Below are positions 38,941 to 47,838 of a DNA stretch of 64,000 bases, piece by piece. Each line of letters opens with the position of its first letter. The first letter of the stretch is position 1. The stretch spans positions 207,181 to 271,180 of the forward strand of contig JARYMT010000002.1 of assembly GCA_029906985.1 (NCBI GenBank), written 5' to 3'. The translations under genes were made by a program, and so were the position numbers. This stretch comes from Microgenomates group bacterium. Its GTDB lineage: Bacteria > Patescibacteriota > Microgenomatia > UBA1406 > GWC2-37-13. The notes under the pieces were generated by a model, which searched no databases, was not told the origin of the DNA, and saw only the letters and a program-made list of their open reading frames with translations.

Positions 38941-39813
38941 CTAAAACTTCTTCAGCTTTTTCAAAACCCCGTTCAATCTCTCGTCCTGATCTCTTAATTC
39001 TCTGGCGGCTTCAAAGGGATCAATTATATTTACCGAAAGCCCCGTCCCCAACTCAAAGCCTGCCCGGTGGATAAAGCGGGGAATGATCCTGATATACCAA
39101 TTTTCTTTAGGATAAATATAGTAATTATAGGCAAAGGGAATGTTGGTCAAACGGTGGCCGTAATAAATTTTTTCTAGCTTTTTTAGATATTTTTGTAGAA
39201 TACCGGCCAAATCACTAATCTGTTCATCAGTGATATCGCCAAAAAACAGACCTTCCATTTTGGGGGAAATCCAAAGTTCATAAGGCCACTGGGAAAACTC
39301 CGGACAATAAATTATGAAAAATTTATTTTCGTCAACGATATTGTTAAGTGGTTCGCGCGATAAAGTGTCTAAATTTATTTGCGAGGGAATTACCACCAGC
39401 TGGGAATGGGGATGGGTTAAAGAAGCCCCGGAATGAAGCCCGGAATTATTAAAAATAATCACCTGGCCTTTTTTTCGGTAAAAATTATAGCGGTCGCGGT
39501 AGGCTTTCAAAATCAGTTTGATTTGTTTAACCGGCAGCTGATTGAGATCCTTGGTATGATCCGGAGAATGAACGATGACTTCATGAATATCAGTAATCGG
39601 ATATTTGTTGGGAAAAACCCTGACCAGCCAACCCGGAGAATTGGGCTCACCGTTACCAAAACGTATCGCCTCGGGAGGAGTTAATTTTTCATTCCCCGGG
39701 CAAAAAGGGCAACTTTTGTTTTTTTTGCCTAATTTGTCTTCCGGTCTTGACAGCCTTTGGGAAGAAATAATCACCCACCGCCTTGAAGAAATATCAGGAA
39801 CATATTTAGCCAT
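38941..39813 (-). CDS. Galactose-1-phosphate uridylyltransferase family protein
   Basis: From ATG 39813 (MAKYVPDIS) the protein has 290 residues, the length of compact GalT-type enzymes. The zinc CxxC pair is in SCPFCPGNE. The active-site triad is in SLTHPHSQLVV (HPH, the middle motif of the HIT-superfamily transferases, whose second His carries the nucleotidyl group). N-terminal WVIISSQRLSRP and C-terminal FIHRAGFELGTG also fit. It would exchange UMP between UDP-glucose and galactose-1-phosphate, or act on a related sugar phosphate. A TATACT box 7 bases upstream supports this start. It probably serves the glycan genes downstream. Confidence 0.8.
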   Translation of the reverse strand: MAKYVPDISSRRWVIISSQRLSRPEDKLGKKNKSCPFCPGNEKLTPPEAIRFGNGEPNSPGWLVRVFPNKYPITDIHEVIVHSPDHTKDLNQLPVKQIKLILKAYRDRYNFYRKKGQVIIFNNSGLHSGASLTHPHSQLVVIPSQINLDTLSREPLNNIVDENKFFIIYCPEFSQWPYELWISPKMEGLFFGDITDEQISDLAGILQKYLKKLEKIYYGHRLTNIPFAYNYYIYPKENWYIRIIPRFIHRAGFELGTGLSVNIIDPFEAARELRDQDERLNGVLKKLKKF

Positions 39814-39852
39814 ATTTTTTAGTATAAAGTATCCAGTATTAAGTATCAAGAA

Positions 39853-39861
39853 TGTTAAAAT
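39853..39861 (+). promoter_or_regulatory. Extended -10 box before the pth remnant
   Basis: TGTTAAAAT (TG-N-TAAAAT) ends 6 bases before ATG 39868, the same tight spacing as at other genes in the window. Confidence 0.45.
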
Positions 39862-39867
39862 TCATTT

Positions 39868-40353
39868 ATGAAACTAATTGTTGGACTGGGGAATCCTAAA
39901 GAAAAATATCAAAACAATCGGCGTAATGTAGGACTTATGATTGTTGATTACTTGGTTAATGAGTTGACAGGTTCACGAGCTAACGAGTTCAAGAAAGAAA
40001 AAATGTCACATATTACATGTTATATTTTAAATGATATAGTTATCGCCAAACCCCAAACTTTTATGAATCACTCGGGAATCGCAGTCAAATCTTGCATTAC
40101 AAGCTACAAGTTACAAGAGATCTAATTGTGGCTCACAACGACCTCGACATTCCTCTTAGCCAGTTTAGAATTCAAAAAGGAGCCGGACCAAAACTTCACA
40201 ATGGTACAAATTCCATCGAAAAAGCTTTAGGCCAAAAAGGCTTTTTGGCGAGTGAGAATTGGGGTTGACAACAGAAACCCAAATCGACGCATTGATGGGG
40301 AAACTTATGTTTTACAGAATTTTCTTCCTGAAGAAAAGAAAATTATTTATTAA
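39868..40353 (+). pseudogene. pth: Decayed peptidyl-tRNA hydrolase
   Basis: The start MKLIVGLGNPKEKYQNN and the motif KPQTFMNHSG are those of Pth, which releases tRNA from stalled peptidyl-tRNA. The frame stops at 40125, but the sense continues in a second frame (VAHNDLDIPLSQFRIQKGAGPKLHNG) and then a third (FWRVRIGVDNRNPNRRIDGE) to TAA 40351-40353, so there are two frameshifts. The catalytic His of the HNxG motif is Arg here (RRNVG; CGT, one transition from CAT). Two frameshifts plus loss of the catalytic residue make a true pseudogene likely; an intact copy should exist elsewhere because Pth is normally essential. Confidence 0.8.
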
Positions 40354-40423
40354 ACTGTTTTTCCAAAGATTGTCAACCGCTTAAAAACAGATTTCTTATT
40401 CTCCTAATTAGAAACTTTTGTCT

Positions 40424-40451
40424 CACTACAATTAATTAATTAATTGTAGTG
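40424..40451. repeat. 28-bp perfect palindrome, copy 1
   Basis: A perfect inverted repeat with half-site CACTACAATTAATT. An identical copy lies at 59877-59904. It is in the gap between the pth remnant and the XRE gene. There is no T-run specific to one side. Confidence 0.8.
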
Positions 40452-40542
40452 AATTATAATTTTGGCAATTTTAGGGTCTGATTTTTTAGTTTGCCTGTCT
40501 GAATAATGTTCGTTTTTTAAGAGAGAATATTTGAAATTTAGT

Positions 40543-40761
40543 TTACACATCCTTTAATAACTTTCCAACCTTGATTTTCAGAGTTTTGGATATTTTTTTG
40601 AGAAATTTCATAGAAGGATTGGCTTTACCCCGCTCTACTTCCGCCAAGTAGCTTCGATCGACATCCGAAAGCAAAGCTAATTTTTCTTGGGTAAGTTTAG
40701 CTTTTTTTCGATTGTGAATTATCGTCTCGCCAATCTTTTTATAATAGAAGTTGCCCCGCAT
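40543..40761 (-). CDS. XRE-family helix-turn-helix regulator
   Basis: The 72-residue protein is a single Cro/CI-type HTH: IGETIIHNRKKAKLTQEKLALLSDVDRSYLAEVERGKANPSMKFLKKISKTLKI. All five helices fit the family, including LTQEKLA and the recognition helix DRSYLAEVERG. It probably binds DNA as a dimer. A TATGAT box lies about 9 bases before the ATG. It is divergent from the glycosyltransferase gene at 40977, so that promoter or the palindrome at 40424 might be its target; this is inference. Confidence 0.85.
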   Translation of the reverse strand: MRGNFYYKKIGETIIHNRKKAKLTQEKLALLSDVDRSYLAEVERGKANPSMKFLKKISKTLKIKVGKLLKDV

Positions 40762-40948
40762 AACAAGGCTATCATATTAGATTGTTTTTGCAAAAGCAGT
40801 TGGATATATCCAACAAAAAATTAATATCAGATTGCCAGATCAATAAATTTTTTATTATATACCACATTTTAAAACCTAATCGTTTCCCTTGCTTAAACTA
40901 AAAAAAATTAATTTTTTTAAGTTGCTTATGACTTGAAAACAACGAAGA

Positions 40949-40957
40949 TGTTATAAT
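40949..40957 (+). promoter_or_regulatory. Extended -10 promoter for the glycosyltransferase run
   Basis: TGTTATAAT matches the extended -10 consensus (TG-N-TATAAT). ATG 40977 follows 19 bases later, giving a leader of about 12 bases. Confidence 0.55.
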
Positions 40958-40976
40958 ATGCTATCATACAAAAGTT

Positions 40977-42179
40977 ATGGAAAATAAAAAATTAAAAATT
41001 TTATTTTTGCAAACTTTCCCTTTATACGGCTCCGGCTCTGGAACTTATGCCCGCTACCTAGCCAGAGAAATTAATAAATATCATCATGTCGCTATCGTCT
41101 GTCCGGACAATCGACCAATTGACGGCGTTAAAATCTATCCGATCAAAATGCCCTTCAATGTCGCTTTTACCGGCCACCCGGAATGGAAAAACTGCCGGCT
41201 CTATAAAGATATTAGCAACCGTGAAATTTTGACCATTTATAAAAGCTTCTTAAATCATGCGGTTGACGCGGTAGAAGATTTTCAACCAAACATCATCCAC
41301 GTTCATCACGCTTTTCCTTTTTCCTGGGCGGCCAGATTCATCAAGTCTACTTATCAGGTCCCTTATGTAATCACAATCCACGGATCAGAACTGCCCACTG
41401 CCCAAAAGGATAAAAGGTATATCGCTTTGACCATCGATGCTTTAAGAAAAGCCCGAAGAATTATCCCTAATTCATATTACACTAAAGACTGGATGCTTAA
41501 AATTTTTGGCGACGAATACCGCAAACAGATCCGCATGATTCCGGGAGGAGTTGATATTAACAGATTTTATAAAGTTGATACCAAAGATATCGACCGTCAA
41601 TTTAATCTGGACGGGAAAAAAGTCGTTGTTTTTGCTGGAAAATTAACTCCTTATAAAGGAGTAAAATATCTCGTCCGGGCAGCAAAAAAAATTAATGGCG
41701 AAATTCTTATTCTTGGCGATGGACCGGAAAGAAAAAATCTTGAACAAATTATCAAGGAAGAAAAAATAAAAAATGTCCGGCTGTTGGGACATTTGGGCAA
41801 CAAAACCGACTTTTTAGTCAAGTTTTATAGCCGGGCTCAAGTCTTTGTTGCGCCGTCAATCTGGGATGAGCCTCTGGGCTTGGTTATTCTTGAAGCAATG
41901 GCCTGCGAAACACCGGTCGTCGTCACCCGAAAAGGCGGTATTCCTCTGGCAGTCAAAGACGGTAAAAACGGTCTTTTTATCCGACCAAGAAATTCAAATG
42001 ATATTGCCGAAAAAGTAAATTATCTTTTAAACAATGAGGAAATCCGGCTAAAGATGGCGAAAAAAGCCAGAGAAATTGCCGAACAGAGATTTTCCTGGAA
42101 CTTAATCGCTGATAAATTTATCAACATATATCATAAATTCGGATATTTTAAAAATAACGGCGTTAATTCTTTAAAATAA
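40977..42179 (+). CDS. GT4-family glycosyltransferase
   Basis: The 400-residue protein has the two-Rossmann GT-B layout. The N-terminal half contains PLYGSGSGTYARYLAREI and IIHVHHAFPF. The C-terminal half contains VVVFAGKLTPYKGVKYLVRA, ILILGDGPERKNLE and the donor-binding EX7E-type motif EPLGLVILEAMACETPVV. It is a retaining transferase that takes a sugar from a nucleotide-sugar donor and acts at the inner membrane face or in the cytoplasm. It starts a plus-strand run with a second GT4 and GlgA, 51 bases before the next gene. The acceptor is unknown. Confidence 0.88.
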   Translation: MENKKLKILFLQTFPLYGSGSGTYARYLAREINKYHHVAIVCPDNRPIDGVKIYPIKMPFNVAFTGHPEWKNCRLYKDISNREILTIYKSFLNHAVDAVEDFQPNIIHVHHAFPFSWAARFIKSTYQVPYVITIHGSELPTAQKDKRYIALTIDALRKARRIIPNSYYTKDWMLKIFGDEYRKQIRMIPGGVDINRFYKVDTKDIDRQFNLDGKKVVVFAGKLTPYKGVKYLVRAAKKINGEILILGDGPERKNLEQIIKEEKIKNVRLLGHLGNKTDFLVKFYSRAQVFVAPSIWDEPLGLVILEAMACETPVVVTRKGGIPLAVKDGKNGLFIRPRNSNDIAEKVNYLLNNEEIRLKMAKKAREIAEQRFSWNLIADKFINIYHKFGYFKNNGVNSLK

Positions 42180-42218
42180 TTATTACAGAAAAAGTTTGCA
42201 AACTTTAATAAAACCGCG

Positions 42219-42224
42219 TAAAAT
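42219..42224 (+). promoter_or_regulatory. -10 box 6 bases before a GT4 gene
   Basis: TAAAAT ends 6 bases before ATG 42231, so this gene may have its own nearly leaderless message. Confidence 0.45.
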
Positions 42225-42230
42225 AATTTT

Positions 42231-43409
42231 ATGAGAATAGGATTTTTACTGCCTTCAATTTATGCCTCAAATCGATATTCTGAAGGAAGAATCTTTGCTC
42301 CAAAGGATATTGCTGTCACCTTAGTTAACAGGCTTGTTGAGAAGGGACATCAAGTCTTGTTTTATACTTCATCCGACGTTGTCTCAAACGCAACCGTCAT
42401 TGGCGGTGATGAAAGATTAACAAATACCGATCCTTTTTATTTTCAATTCAGATATCGTGATCTGGCTGAACAAAAATACGCAACTTTCGAAATAATAAAG
42501 CGGGACTTTGAGTATGATTTAACTATAAAAGCTTATCAAGATGCCCTATCGGGAAAACTTGATATTATTCAATCTTTTCACGATTTCGGAGCTCATTATT
42601 TTAACGAACTGACTAAATTTCCAACCGTTTATGTCCTTCATGATCCTCTGCCCCAAGATGAAAACACGATCGAATACTTACGCCTTTCTAAGTTTACCCA
42701 TCATGATTATATTTCAATAAGTGACAGTCAACGAAAAGGGGTTGTCAAGCTAAACTTCATAAAAACAATTCATCATGGATTAAAAATAGATGAGTTTGCG
42801 TATAGTGAAAACGCAGACAATTATCTTATTCATTTCGGAAGAATCCTCGAAGATAAAGGTTCTGATCTGGCTGTTAAAGTCGCCCTGGAAACAGGTAATA
42901 CTCTCCGCATCGCCACGAGCAATATAAGAGCCAATCGCTCGGCAAAGTTTTATGATCAGACGATCGCTCCGTTTATTGACGGAAAAAAAATAATTCTGGA
43001 AGGTTATTATACTGGCGAGGCCAAATCAAATTACATCAAGAAGGCTAAGGCGTTTTTATTTCCACTTAAATGGGAAGAACCATTTGGGTTAGTGATGATT
43101 GAGTCAATGGCTTGTGGGACGCCGGTGGTGGCTTTTGCCCGCGGCTCTGTCCCTGAAGTTATCAAAGACGGTGAAACTGGCTTTATTGTCAATTTTTCCG
43201 AAACTGATATCCGTGGCGACTGGATTGTCAAAAAAACCGGATTTGAAGGCCTCTGCGAAGCAGTTGAGCGAATTTATTCGATGCCTGAAGAACAATACCG
43301 GCAGATGCGCCGGGCCTGTCGCGCCCATGTTGAAAAAAACTTCACTGTTGAACGGATGGCCGATGAATATGAAAAAGTCTACCAGCAGATCATTAATCTA
43401 AAAAAATAG
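42231..43409 (+). CDS. GT4-family glycosyltransferase, second copy
   Basis: The 392-residue GT-B protein has an N-terminal domain with MRIGFLLPSIYASNRYSEGRI and TVYVLHDPLPQDE, and a C-terminal domain with NYLIHFGRILEDKGSDLAVK and the donor motif EPFGLVMIESMACGTPVVAFARGSVPE. It differs clearly from the gene before it (acceptor domain unlike), so the two probably act on different substrates. The C-terminal helix MADEYEKVYQQI is typical of the family. It lies 37 bases upstream of glgA. Confidence 0.87.
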   Translation: MRIGFLLPSIYASNRYSEGRIFAPKDIAVTLVNRLVEKGHQVLFYTSSDVVSNATVIGGDERLTNTDPFYFQFRYRDLAEQKYATFEIIKRDFEYDLTIKAYQDALSGKLDIIQSFHDFGAHYFNELTKFPTVYVLHDPLPQDENTIEYLRLSKFTHHDYISISDSQRKGVVKLNFIKTIHHGLKIDEFAYSENADNYLIHFGRILEDKGSDLAVKVALETGNTLRIATSNIRANRSAKFYDQTIAPFIDGKKIILEGYYTGEAKSNYIKKAKAFLFPLKWEEPFGLVMIESMACGTPVVAFARGSVPEVIKDGETGFIVNFSETDIRGDWIVKKTGFEGLCEAVERIYSMPEEQYRQMRRACRAHVEKNFTVERMADEYEKVYQQIINLKK

Positions 43410-43431
43410 ATAAAATTTCCCGGCACAAAAA

Positions 43432-43440
43432 TGGTAAAAT
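43432..43440 (+). promoter_or_regulatory. Extended -10 box before glgA
   Basis: TGGTAAAAT (TG-N-TAAAAT) ends 6 bases before ATG 43447. Confidence 0.5.
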
Positions 43441-43446
43441 CAATCT

Positions 43447-44874
43447 ATGAAGGTTCTTTTTGTTGTCTGGGAAGTGGCCCCTTTTTTTAAGGTTGGTGGC
43501 TTAGGCGACGTGGCCAGATCGCTTCCGATCGCCCTTTATAATTTAAAAGTCGATATCAGGCTGATTGTCCCCTATTATAAAGCGGTTAATCTTTTTGGCC
43601 AACCGGCAAAAAAAATTGCCGATTTTCAGGTCGAATATGATAAACAAAAAGAAAATACCAGCGTCCATCAAATTTCATTTATAAAAAACGACATCCCGGT
43701 TTATTTGGTTAAAAATGAAAAATATCTTGACGTCCCTTTTAAGGAAACTTTTGCTTTCTTTAATTTAGCGGTTGTGGAAATTCTTAAAAAAAATCTTTTT
43801 GACTGGCGGCCGCAAATTATTCACGGCAACGATCACCATTCTGGATTGATCCCGCTTCTTATTAGGCATCAAAATTTGCCCTTTAAAACTCTAATCACCA
43901 TTCATAATTTGGAGAATCAGGGAAAAGTCCCTCTGGAAATCGGCAAAAAAATGGGAATTGACCATCATCGATGCCAGATTATTAAATGGGAAAGTCGGGA
44001 TAAAGACATTAATTTTTTATTTGAAGCCGTCGTCCATGCGGATCTTATTAATACCGTTTCCCCTACCTATGCCAAAGAAATTATCAGGGAAGAATACGGC
44101 GCCGGCCTTGATAAAATTTTGAAAGATAAAAAAGAAAGTCTTTGTGGGATCCTCAACGGGATTGACTATGATTTTAGAAATTCGCTTAAAAACAATCATC
44201 TTTTATATCATTATGATGCAAGTCTTCAAACAAAAAACCTTGGTAATAAAAAAATTTATTCTCTTCCGCAAGGAAAAAAATTAAATAAACTTTATCTGCA
44301 AAAGAAACTCGGTTTAAAAGTTAATCATAGTATTCCTTTGATAGGATTTATCGGCCGATTTTCTCCAAAACAAAAAGGGCTGGATTTGCTTTTTGAATTG
44401 ATAAAAAAATTGGCCGGAAATTACCAGTTTGTTATTTTGGGAAAAGGCAAAGAAGAGTGGGAAAAAAAATTCGCGTGGTTTAATCAATTTTACCCGAAAA
44501 GCGTTTCCTGTAATTTTGTTTTCAACGAAGCTCTCGCCGCCCAAATTTATGCCGGCGCCGATTTTTTAATTATTCCATCAAAATATGAACCCTGTGGTCT
44601 GATCCAAATGATCGCCATGAATTACGGTACTTTGCCAATCGCCCGGGCAACCGGCGGTTTAAAGGACTCGATAAAAGATGGTCACGATGGCTACCTTTTT
44701 CAAAACTATTCTTTGTTGGCTTTAGAAAAAGCGGTAAAACGGGCGGTCAATATCTGGAAAAATTTTCCCCGGCGTCATTTAAAGATGATGCAGGCGGCAA
44801 TGACTAAAGATTTTTCCTGGGAAACCAGCGCTAAAAAATATCTTGAGCTTTATGAAAAATTAATTAAAAAATGA
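43447..44874 (+). CDS. glgA: Glycogen/starch synthase-type GT5 enzyme
   Basis: The 475-residue protein matches bacterial glycogen synthase in length and motifs. N-terminal KVGGLGDVARSLP (residues 15-27) is the ADP-glucose-binding motif, with Lys15. IIHGNDHHSGLIPLLI and PLIGFIGRFSPKQKGLDLL follow. The C-terminal donor site is KYEPCGLIQMIAMNYGTLPIARATGGLKDS. It should extend alpha-1,4-glucan from ADP- or UDP-glucose in the cytoplasm. No branching enzyme or pyrophosphorylase is in the window. It is the third glycosyltransferase in the run. Confidence 0.9.
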   Translation: MKVLFVVWEVAPFFKVGGLGDVARSLPIALYNLKVDIRLIVPYYKAVNLFGQPAKKIADFQVEYDKQKENTSVHQISFIKNDIPVYLVKNEKYLDVPFKETFAFFNLAVVEILKKNLFDWRPQIIHGNDHHSGLIPLLIRHQNLPFKTLITIHNLENQGKVPLEIGKKMGIDHHRCQIIKWESRDKDINFLFEAVVHADLINTVSPTYAKEIIREEYGAGLDKILKDKKESLCGILNGIDYDFRNSLKNNHLLYHYDASLQTKNLGNKKIYSLPQGKKLNKLYLQKKLGLKVNHSIPLIGFIGRFSPKQKGLDLLFELIKKLAGNYQFVILGKGKEEWEKKFAWFNQFYPKSVSCNFVFNEALAAQIYAGADFLIIPSKYEPCGLIQMIAMNYGTLPIARATGGLKDSIKDGHDGYLFQNYSLLALEKAVKRAVNIWKNFPRRHLKMMQAAMTKDFSWETSAKKYLELYEKLIKK

Positions 44875-44979
44875 GGGTAAATTAAATTGGGTGGAGCGTC
44901 AGCTGGGCCACCGTTTGACCCCCGCGGTCAACCTTAAATGGCAGAAATTAAAATTCAGAAATTTAGAAATTAAAAATTT

Positions 44980-45258
44980 ATGCAGACCGTCAAGGAGATT
45001 TTAAAAAAATTTAATCCTTTGGAAGACAGATATATTTCCCGTGAATATCAGGCTTTTGGCATTTATCTTTCGGAAAAACTGGAAGATCCTCGAAGGAAAA
45101 GCCTTTATATCAAGCTTGCCAAAACCATTCCCCGGCCGGTCCTTGAAGAAGCCCTGCGTTATGTCATTGATTCTCGTGCCCGAAAAAAAGGGGCCCTGTT
45201 TATGTGGAAGTTAAAACAACTCAACGCGTTTGCTGGTGGTCATAAAAAAAATAAATAA
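44980..45258 (+). CDS. Small conserved-looking helical protein
   Basis: The 92-residue product has no membrane segment. It reads MQTVKEILKKFNPLEDRYISREYQAFG, then KSLYIKLAKTIPRPVLEEALRYVIDSRARKKGALFMWKLKQL and a basic tail. It is rich in Arg and Lys with amphipathic helices, so it could bind nucleic acid. I do not recognise a named family. It lies 105 bases after glgA; the gap contains two small hairpins (GGTGG...CCACC and TTGACC...GGTCAA). Confidence 0.6.
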   Translation: MQTVKEILKKFNPLEDRYISREYQAFGIYLSEKLEDPRRKSLYIKLAKTIPRPVLEEALRYVIDSRARKKGALFMWKLKQLNAFAGGHKKNK

Positions 45259-45414
45259 TTAATCCATGATAAGTTTAAAACCATCGATTAATAATGATCC
45301 CGCAGATTTTTGGCAGAAAGATAAATACTAAGTCAAAAAAAATTATCCCTGTTTCCAAATTTTATTAACCAATTTTAAACTCATCCCTTCTCTAATTAAA
45401 TCGAATACTTTCAG

Positions 45415-46536
45415 TTAAAAATATCCATATGCCCAGAAGGCAATTTTATTAATGCCTTTGGTTTTTAAAAATTCGGTTTTTATTTTAACTGATTGTTCAT
45501 CTTCAAACCAGATAATGTGATAATCTAAATTGACAAAATTATCATTCCGGTTGGAAATAATATAATCGATTTCTGTCTCTTTTGTTTGATGGTCGCGTTT
45601 GATAACACAACTTTGCCAGCGGCAATCTTCCAAAAAATTATTTTTTATCTCATTAAGGGTTAAGGCTTTGGCAGGCTTTATTGGTCTACCTTTTTCATCG
45701 GTTGTCCAATCGTACCCAAACATGCCAAACATAATTGTTAACTTTTCCCGGGGGACAGTTTTTAAAAAATCATCAACCATTGTTTGAAAATCATAACCGT
45801 ATTTAGCCTTATTTAAAAAAGGAAAATTGGGTCCGGGCTCTCCCCCGCTTTTATGAAAATCATAAGCCATCACCAAAATACCGTCCGAATGGTTGGCTAA
45901 AAAGGCGACATCAAAAGGTCTTTTTCGGTAGAAAATATCTCCATAAAGGATGAGATAAAAATTTAATTTTTCATTTTTTGCTTCTGTATAAAATTGTTGA
46001 ACTAAATTATTTATTTGCTCGATAACTGTGCTGTCTAATATATTAAATAATTCTAAATTCAGGGTAATTCCGTTAAACTTATAGTCTTTTGCTATATTTA
46101 TTGAGTTTTCTATAACTTTTTGCGAACTTTTAGGATTTTTCAATAAAAAATTGTTTGTTGCCGAATCGGCCATTTGTAAAGTTAAAATTTTATCTTTTTC
46201 CAGACTTTGAGTTTTATTTAAAAAATTTTCTAAATTTGTGTAACCGCCGTCTTTGATAATTTCTCCGCTGATATTTGGTTTTATGGAAAAATAAATTATT
46301 TTATTGTAAGTATTAATTTCTAAATTTTCTTTTAAATTCCAATAAGGGACAAAAATATTGGTTTGAGAAATTTCAAAAATCGTTGGCGCTGGCGAATTTT
46401 GAAATGTTGTAGGAGAATTTTTAAGAAGATCTTCTGTTTGCTTATTGATAAAATTGTTGAAATGGAAATTTTTGTAAAAATAAAAAAATATCCCTAACGA
46501 CAAAATCAAAAAAACATAAAGCCGAATTTTTTTCAT
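45415..46536 (-). CDS. Membrane-anchored GH18-like protein with degraded catalytic motif
   Basis: The 373-residue protein has one N-terminal membrane segment (about 5-20) and an exported domain that follows the GH18 (chitinase / spore-cortex hydrolase) TIM barrel: IFVPYWNLKE, KIIYFSIKPN, FNGITLNLELF, DGILVMAYDFH, and a final KGINKIAFWAYG. In GH18 the fourth strand reads DGxDxDxE; here it is N155-G-I-T158-L-N160-L-E162, so the catalytic Glu remains but the three Asp are replaced. It may bind glycan without cutting it, or have altered activity. The gene is monocistronic with TATAAT about 12 bases upstream. Confidence 0.72.
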   Translation of the reverse strand: MKKIRLYVFLILSLGIFFYFYKNFHFNNFINKQTEDLLKNSPTTFQNSPAPTIFEISQTNIFVPYWNLKENLEINTYNKIIYFSIKPNISGEIIKDGGYTNLENFLNKTQSLEKDKILTLQMADSATNNFLLKNPKSSQKVIENSINIAKDYKFNGITLNLELFNILDSTVIEQINNLVQQFYTEAKNEKLNFYLILYGDIFYRKRPFDVAFLANHSDGILVMAYDFHKSGGEPGPNFPFLNKAKYGYDFQTMVDDFLKTVPREKLTIMFGMFGYDWTTDEKGRPIKPAKALTLNEIKNNFLEDCRWQSCVIKRDHQTKETEIDYIISNRNDNFVNLDYHIIWFEDEQSVKIKTEFLKTKGINKIAFWAYGYF

Positions 46537-46776
46537 AGCTTTTATTTTATTATAGCAATCGAAGACTGTTTTTTTCTAAGCGATCCCGGCTGCCGGCAGT
46601 GGTAAAGTCAAAAAAAATTCTTTAATTAACTTTAATAATTATAATTTTACCATCTAGCTAAAAACCCTCAATGAAGGCGGTCGATTTTCTTTCCTCTTGA
46701 CTTTCTTGTTTTTTTTCATCATAATGATTTTAAATTTGAAAATAATTCAATTTATTAAAAATTATTTTAAATTTTT

Positions 46777-47430
46777 ATGAAAATCACTGTTTATACGGTT
46801 TCTAATTGTCAGTTTTCCAAAAAGGAAAAAGAATATTTGACTGCCCAAAAACTCCCCTTTGAAGAAAAAAATCTAGAGTTAAATCGGGAATTTTTAAGCG
46901 AAATGTTGGCAATTTCAGACAACTTTGCCGGTACGCCAGTAACCAGAATTGTCAAAGATGATGGACAAGCCGTGGTTTTAAAAGGCTTTACCAAGGAAGA
47001 ATTTGATAAAGTTTTGGGGATCGGCCAGCCAAAAGTCGAAGAGATGAATGCCCAGATTAAACCGCCAACCCAAACTTCGTCCGATCAACCGGCTCCCTCT
47101 TCTTCGCCAACTCCGCCGACTCCGCCTGCCCCACCAACTCCTCCGGCTCCCCCTTCTCAACCGGGAAATACTCCCTCAACCCCGCCGGCGCCTCCTCAAC
47201 CGCCTCCTCCCCAACCTGTCAACCAGCCTCCTTCTCCTCAGGTTCCTTCGACAACCCCAACAGTAGCCCAAAACGAACAAAATGAAGCGGCATTAAATTC
47301 CATTCTTAATGATCTACAATCCAAAGTTAATCAAGAGTCTCCGGCTGTTGCCGACCAACCCAAAGACGAAGCTTCCTCTTTGAATTCTGCGCCGCCAAAA
47401 ATTCCTGATTTTAATGATAATCAGCCGTAA
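46777..47430 (+). CDS. Glutaredoxin-like domain with long proline-rich tail
   Basis: Residues 1-80 have a glutaredoxin/thioredoxin fold: ITVYTVSNCQFSKKEKEYL contains a C-x-x-S monothiol active site, and GTPVTRIV contains the conserved cis-Pro. Residues 88-160 are almost entirely Pro, Ser, Thr and Gln (PTPPAPPTPPAPP), and the last 55 residues form a short helical segment with another Pro-rich end. There is no signal peptide or membrane segment. A single-Cys glutaredoxin with a disordered tail is unusual; the tail may bind partners. A 240-bp AT-rich gap precedes it. Confidence 0.7.
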   Translation: MKITVYTVSNCQFSKKEKEYLTAQKLPFEEKNLELNREFLSEMLAISDNFAGTPVTRIVKDDGQAVVLKGFTKEEFDKVLGIGQPKVEEMNAQIKPPTQTSSDQPAPSSSPTPPTPPAPPTPPAPPSQPGNTPSTPPAPPQPPPPQPVNQPPSPQVPSTTPTVAQNEQNEAALNSILNDLQSKVNQESPAVADQPKDEASSLNSAPPKIPDFNDNQP

Positions 47431-47505
47431 TTTTTGGAATTTTTCTTAAAAAAGAAGGAGAAAGAATCATTTTCTTTTATAATCATTTTTTGGTAGATCT
47501 TAAAG

Positions 47506-47576
47506 CAGGGACGCCCCGACTCGAACGGGGAAAAACGGTTTTGGAGACCGTTGTGATACCATTTCACCACGTCCCC
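47506..47576 (-). tRNA. tRNA-Trp (CCA)
   Basis: It folds by eye into a full cloverleaf: acceptor GGGGACG / CGTCCCT (G1-U72 wobble), D-stem GTGA / TCAC, anticodon stem ACGGT / ACCGT with loop CTCCAAA (anticodon CCA), T-arm CCCCG-TTCGAGT-CGGGG, discriminator G73. The 3' CCA is not encoded. Its first 35 bases are repeated at 47873-47908. Confidence 0.9.
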
Positions 47577-47582
47577 TAGTGG

Positions 47583-47831
47583 TTATTTTTTTAGACCTAA
47601 CCTTTTGATTAATCCCTGATAAGCTGAACCAAATTGTTTTAATTTTTTTTCTCGTAATTTTGCCAATTCTTTGTTCCGATAAGCTTCATAATAATTTAAC
47701 TTTAATCCCTTCATTTTTTTCGTCGTATAAACCCTTTTGTTTAAATGATCTTTTAACCTCTTTTTTAAATCACAGGAATATCCTATATAAATTTTATCAA
47801 AAAGGTCCTTTAAAAGATAAACATAATACAT
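47583..47831 (-). CDS. GIY-YIG nuclease-family protein
   Basis: The 82-residue protein is a single GIY-YIG domain of the small UPF0213/YhbQ type: YYVYLLKDLF, then KIYIGYSCDLKKRLKDH, with the catalytic Arg in the KKRLKDH helix, and a C-terminal EKKLKQFGS helix. The family cuts or binds DNA; some members are homing-type nucleases. It sits between an intact tRNA-Trp and a duplicated tRNA-Trp 5' half, on the same strand. A metal-binding Glu is expected in the segment NYYEAY, where E is present. This position suggests it moved with the tRNA copy. Confidence 0.82.
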   Translation of the reverse strand: MYYVYLLKDLFDKIYIGYSCDLKKRLKDHLNKRVYTTKKMKGLKLNYYEAYRNKELAKLREKKLKQFGSAYQGLIKRLGLKK

Positions 47832-47838
47832 ATTTTTA

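Noticed and set aside
45342..45414. In-frame continuation (LKVFDLIREGMSLKLVNKIW) after the GH18-like stop
   Set aside because: It is only 23 codons long and adds no family motif; the protein already ends at a normal GH18 position.
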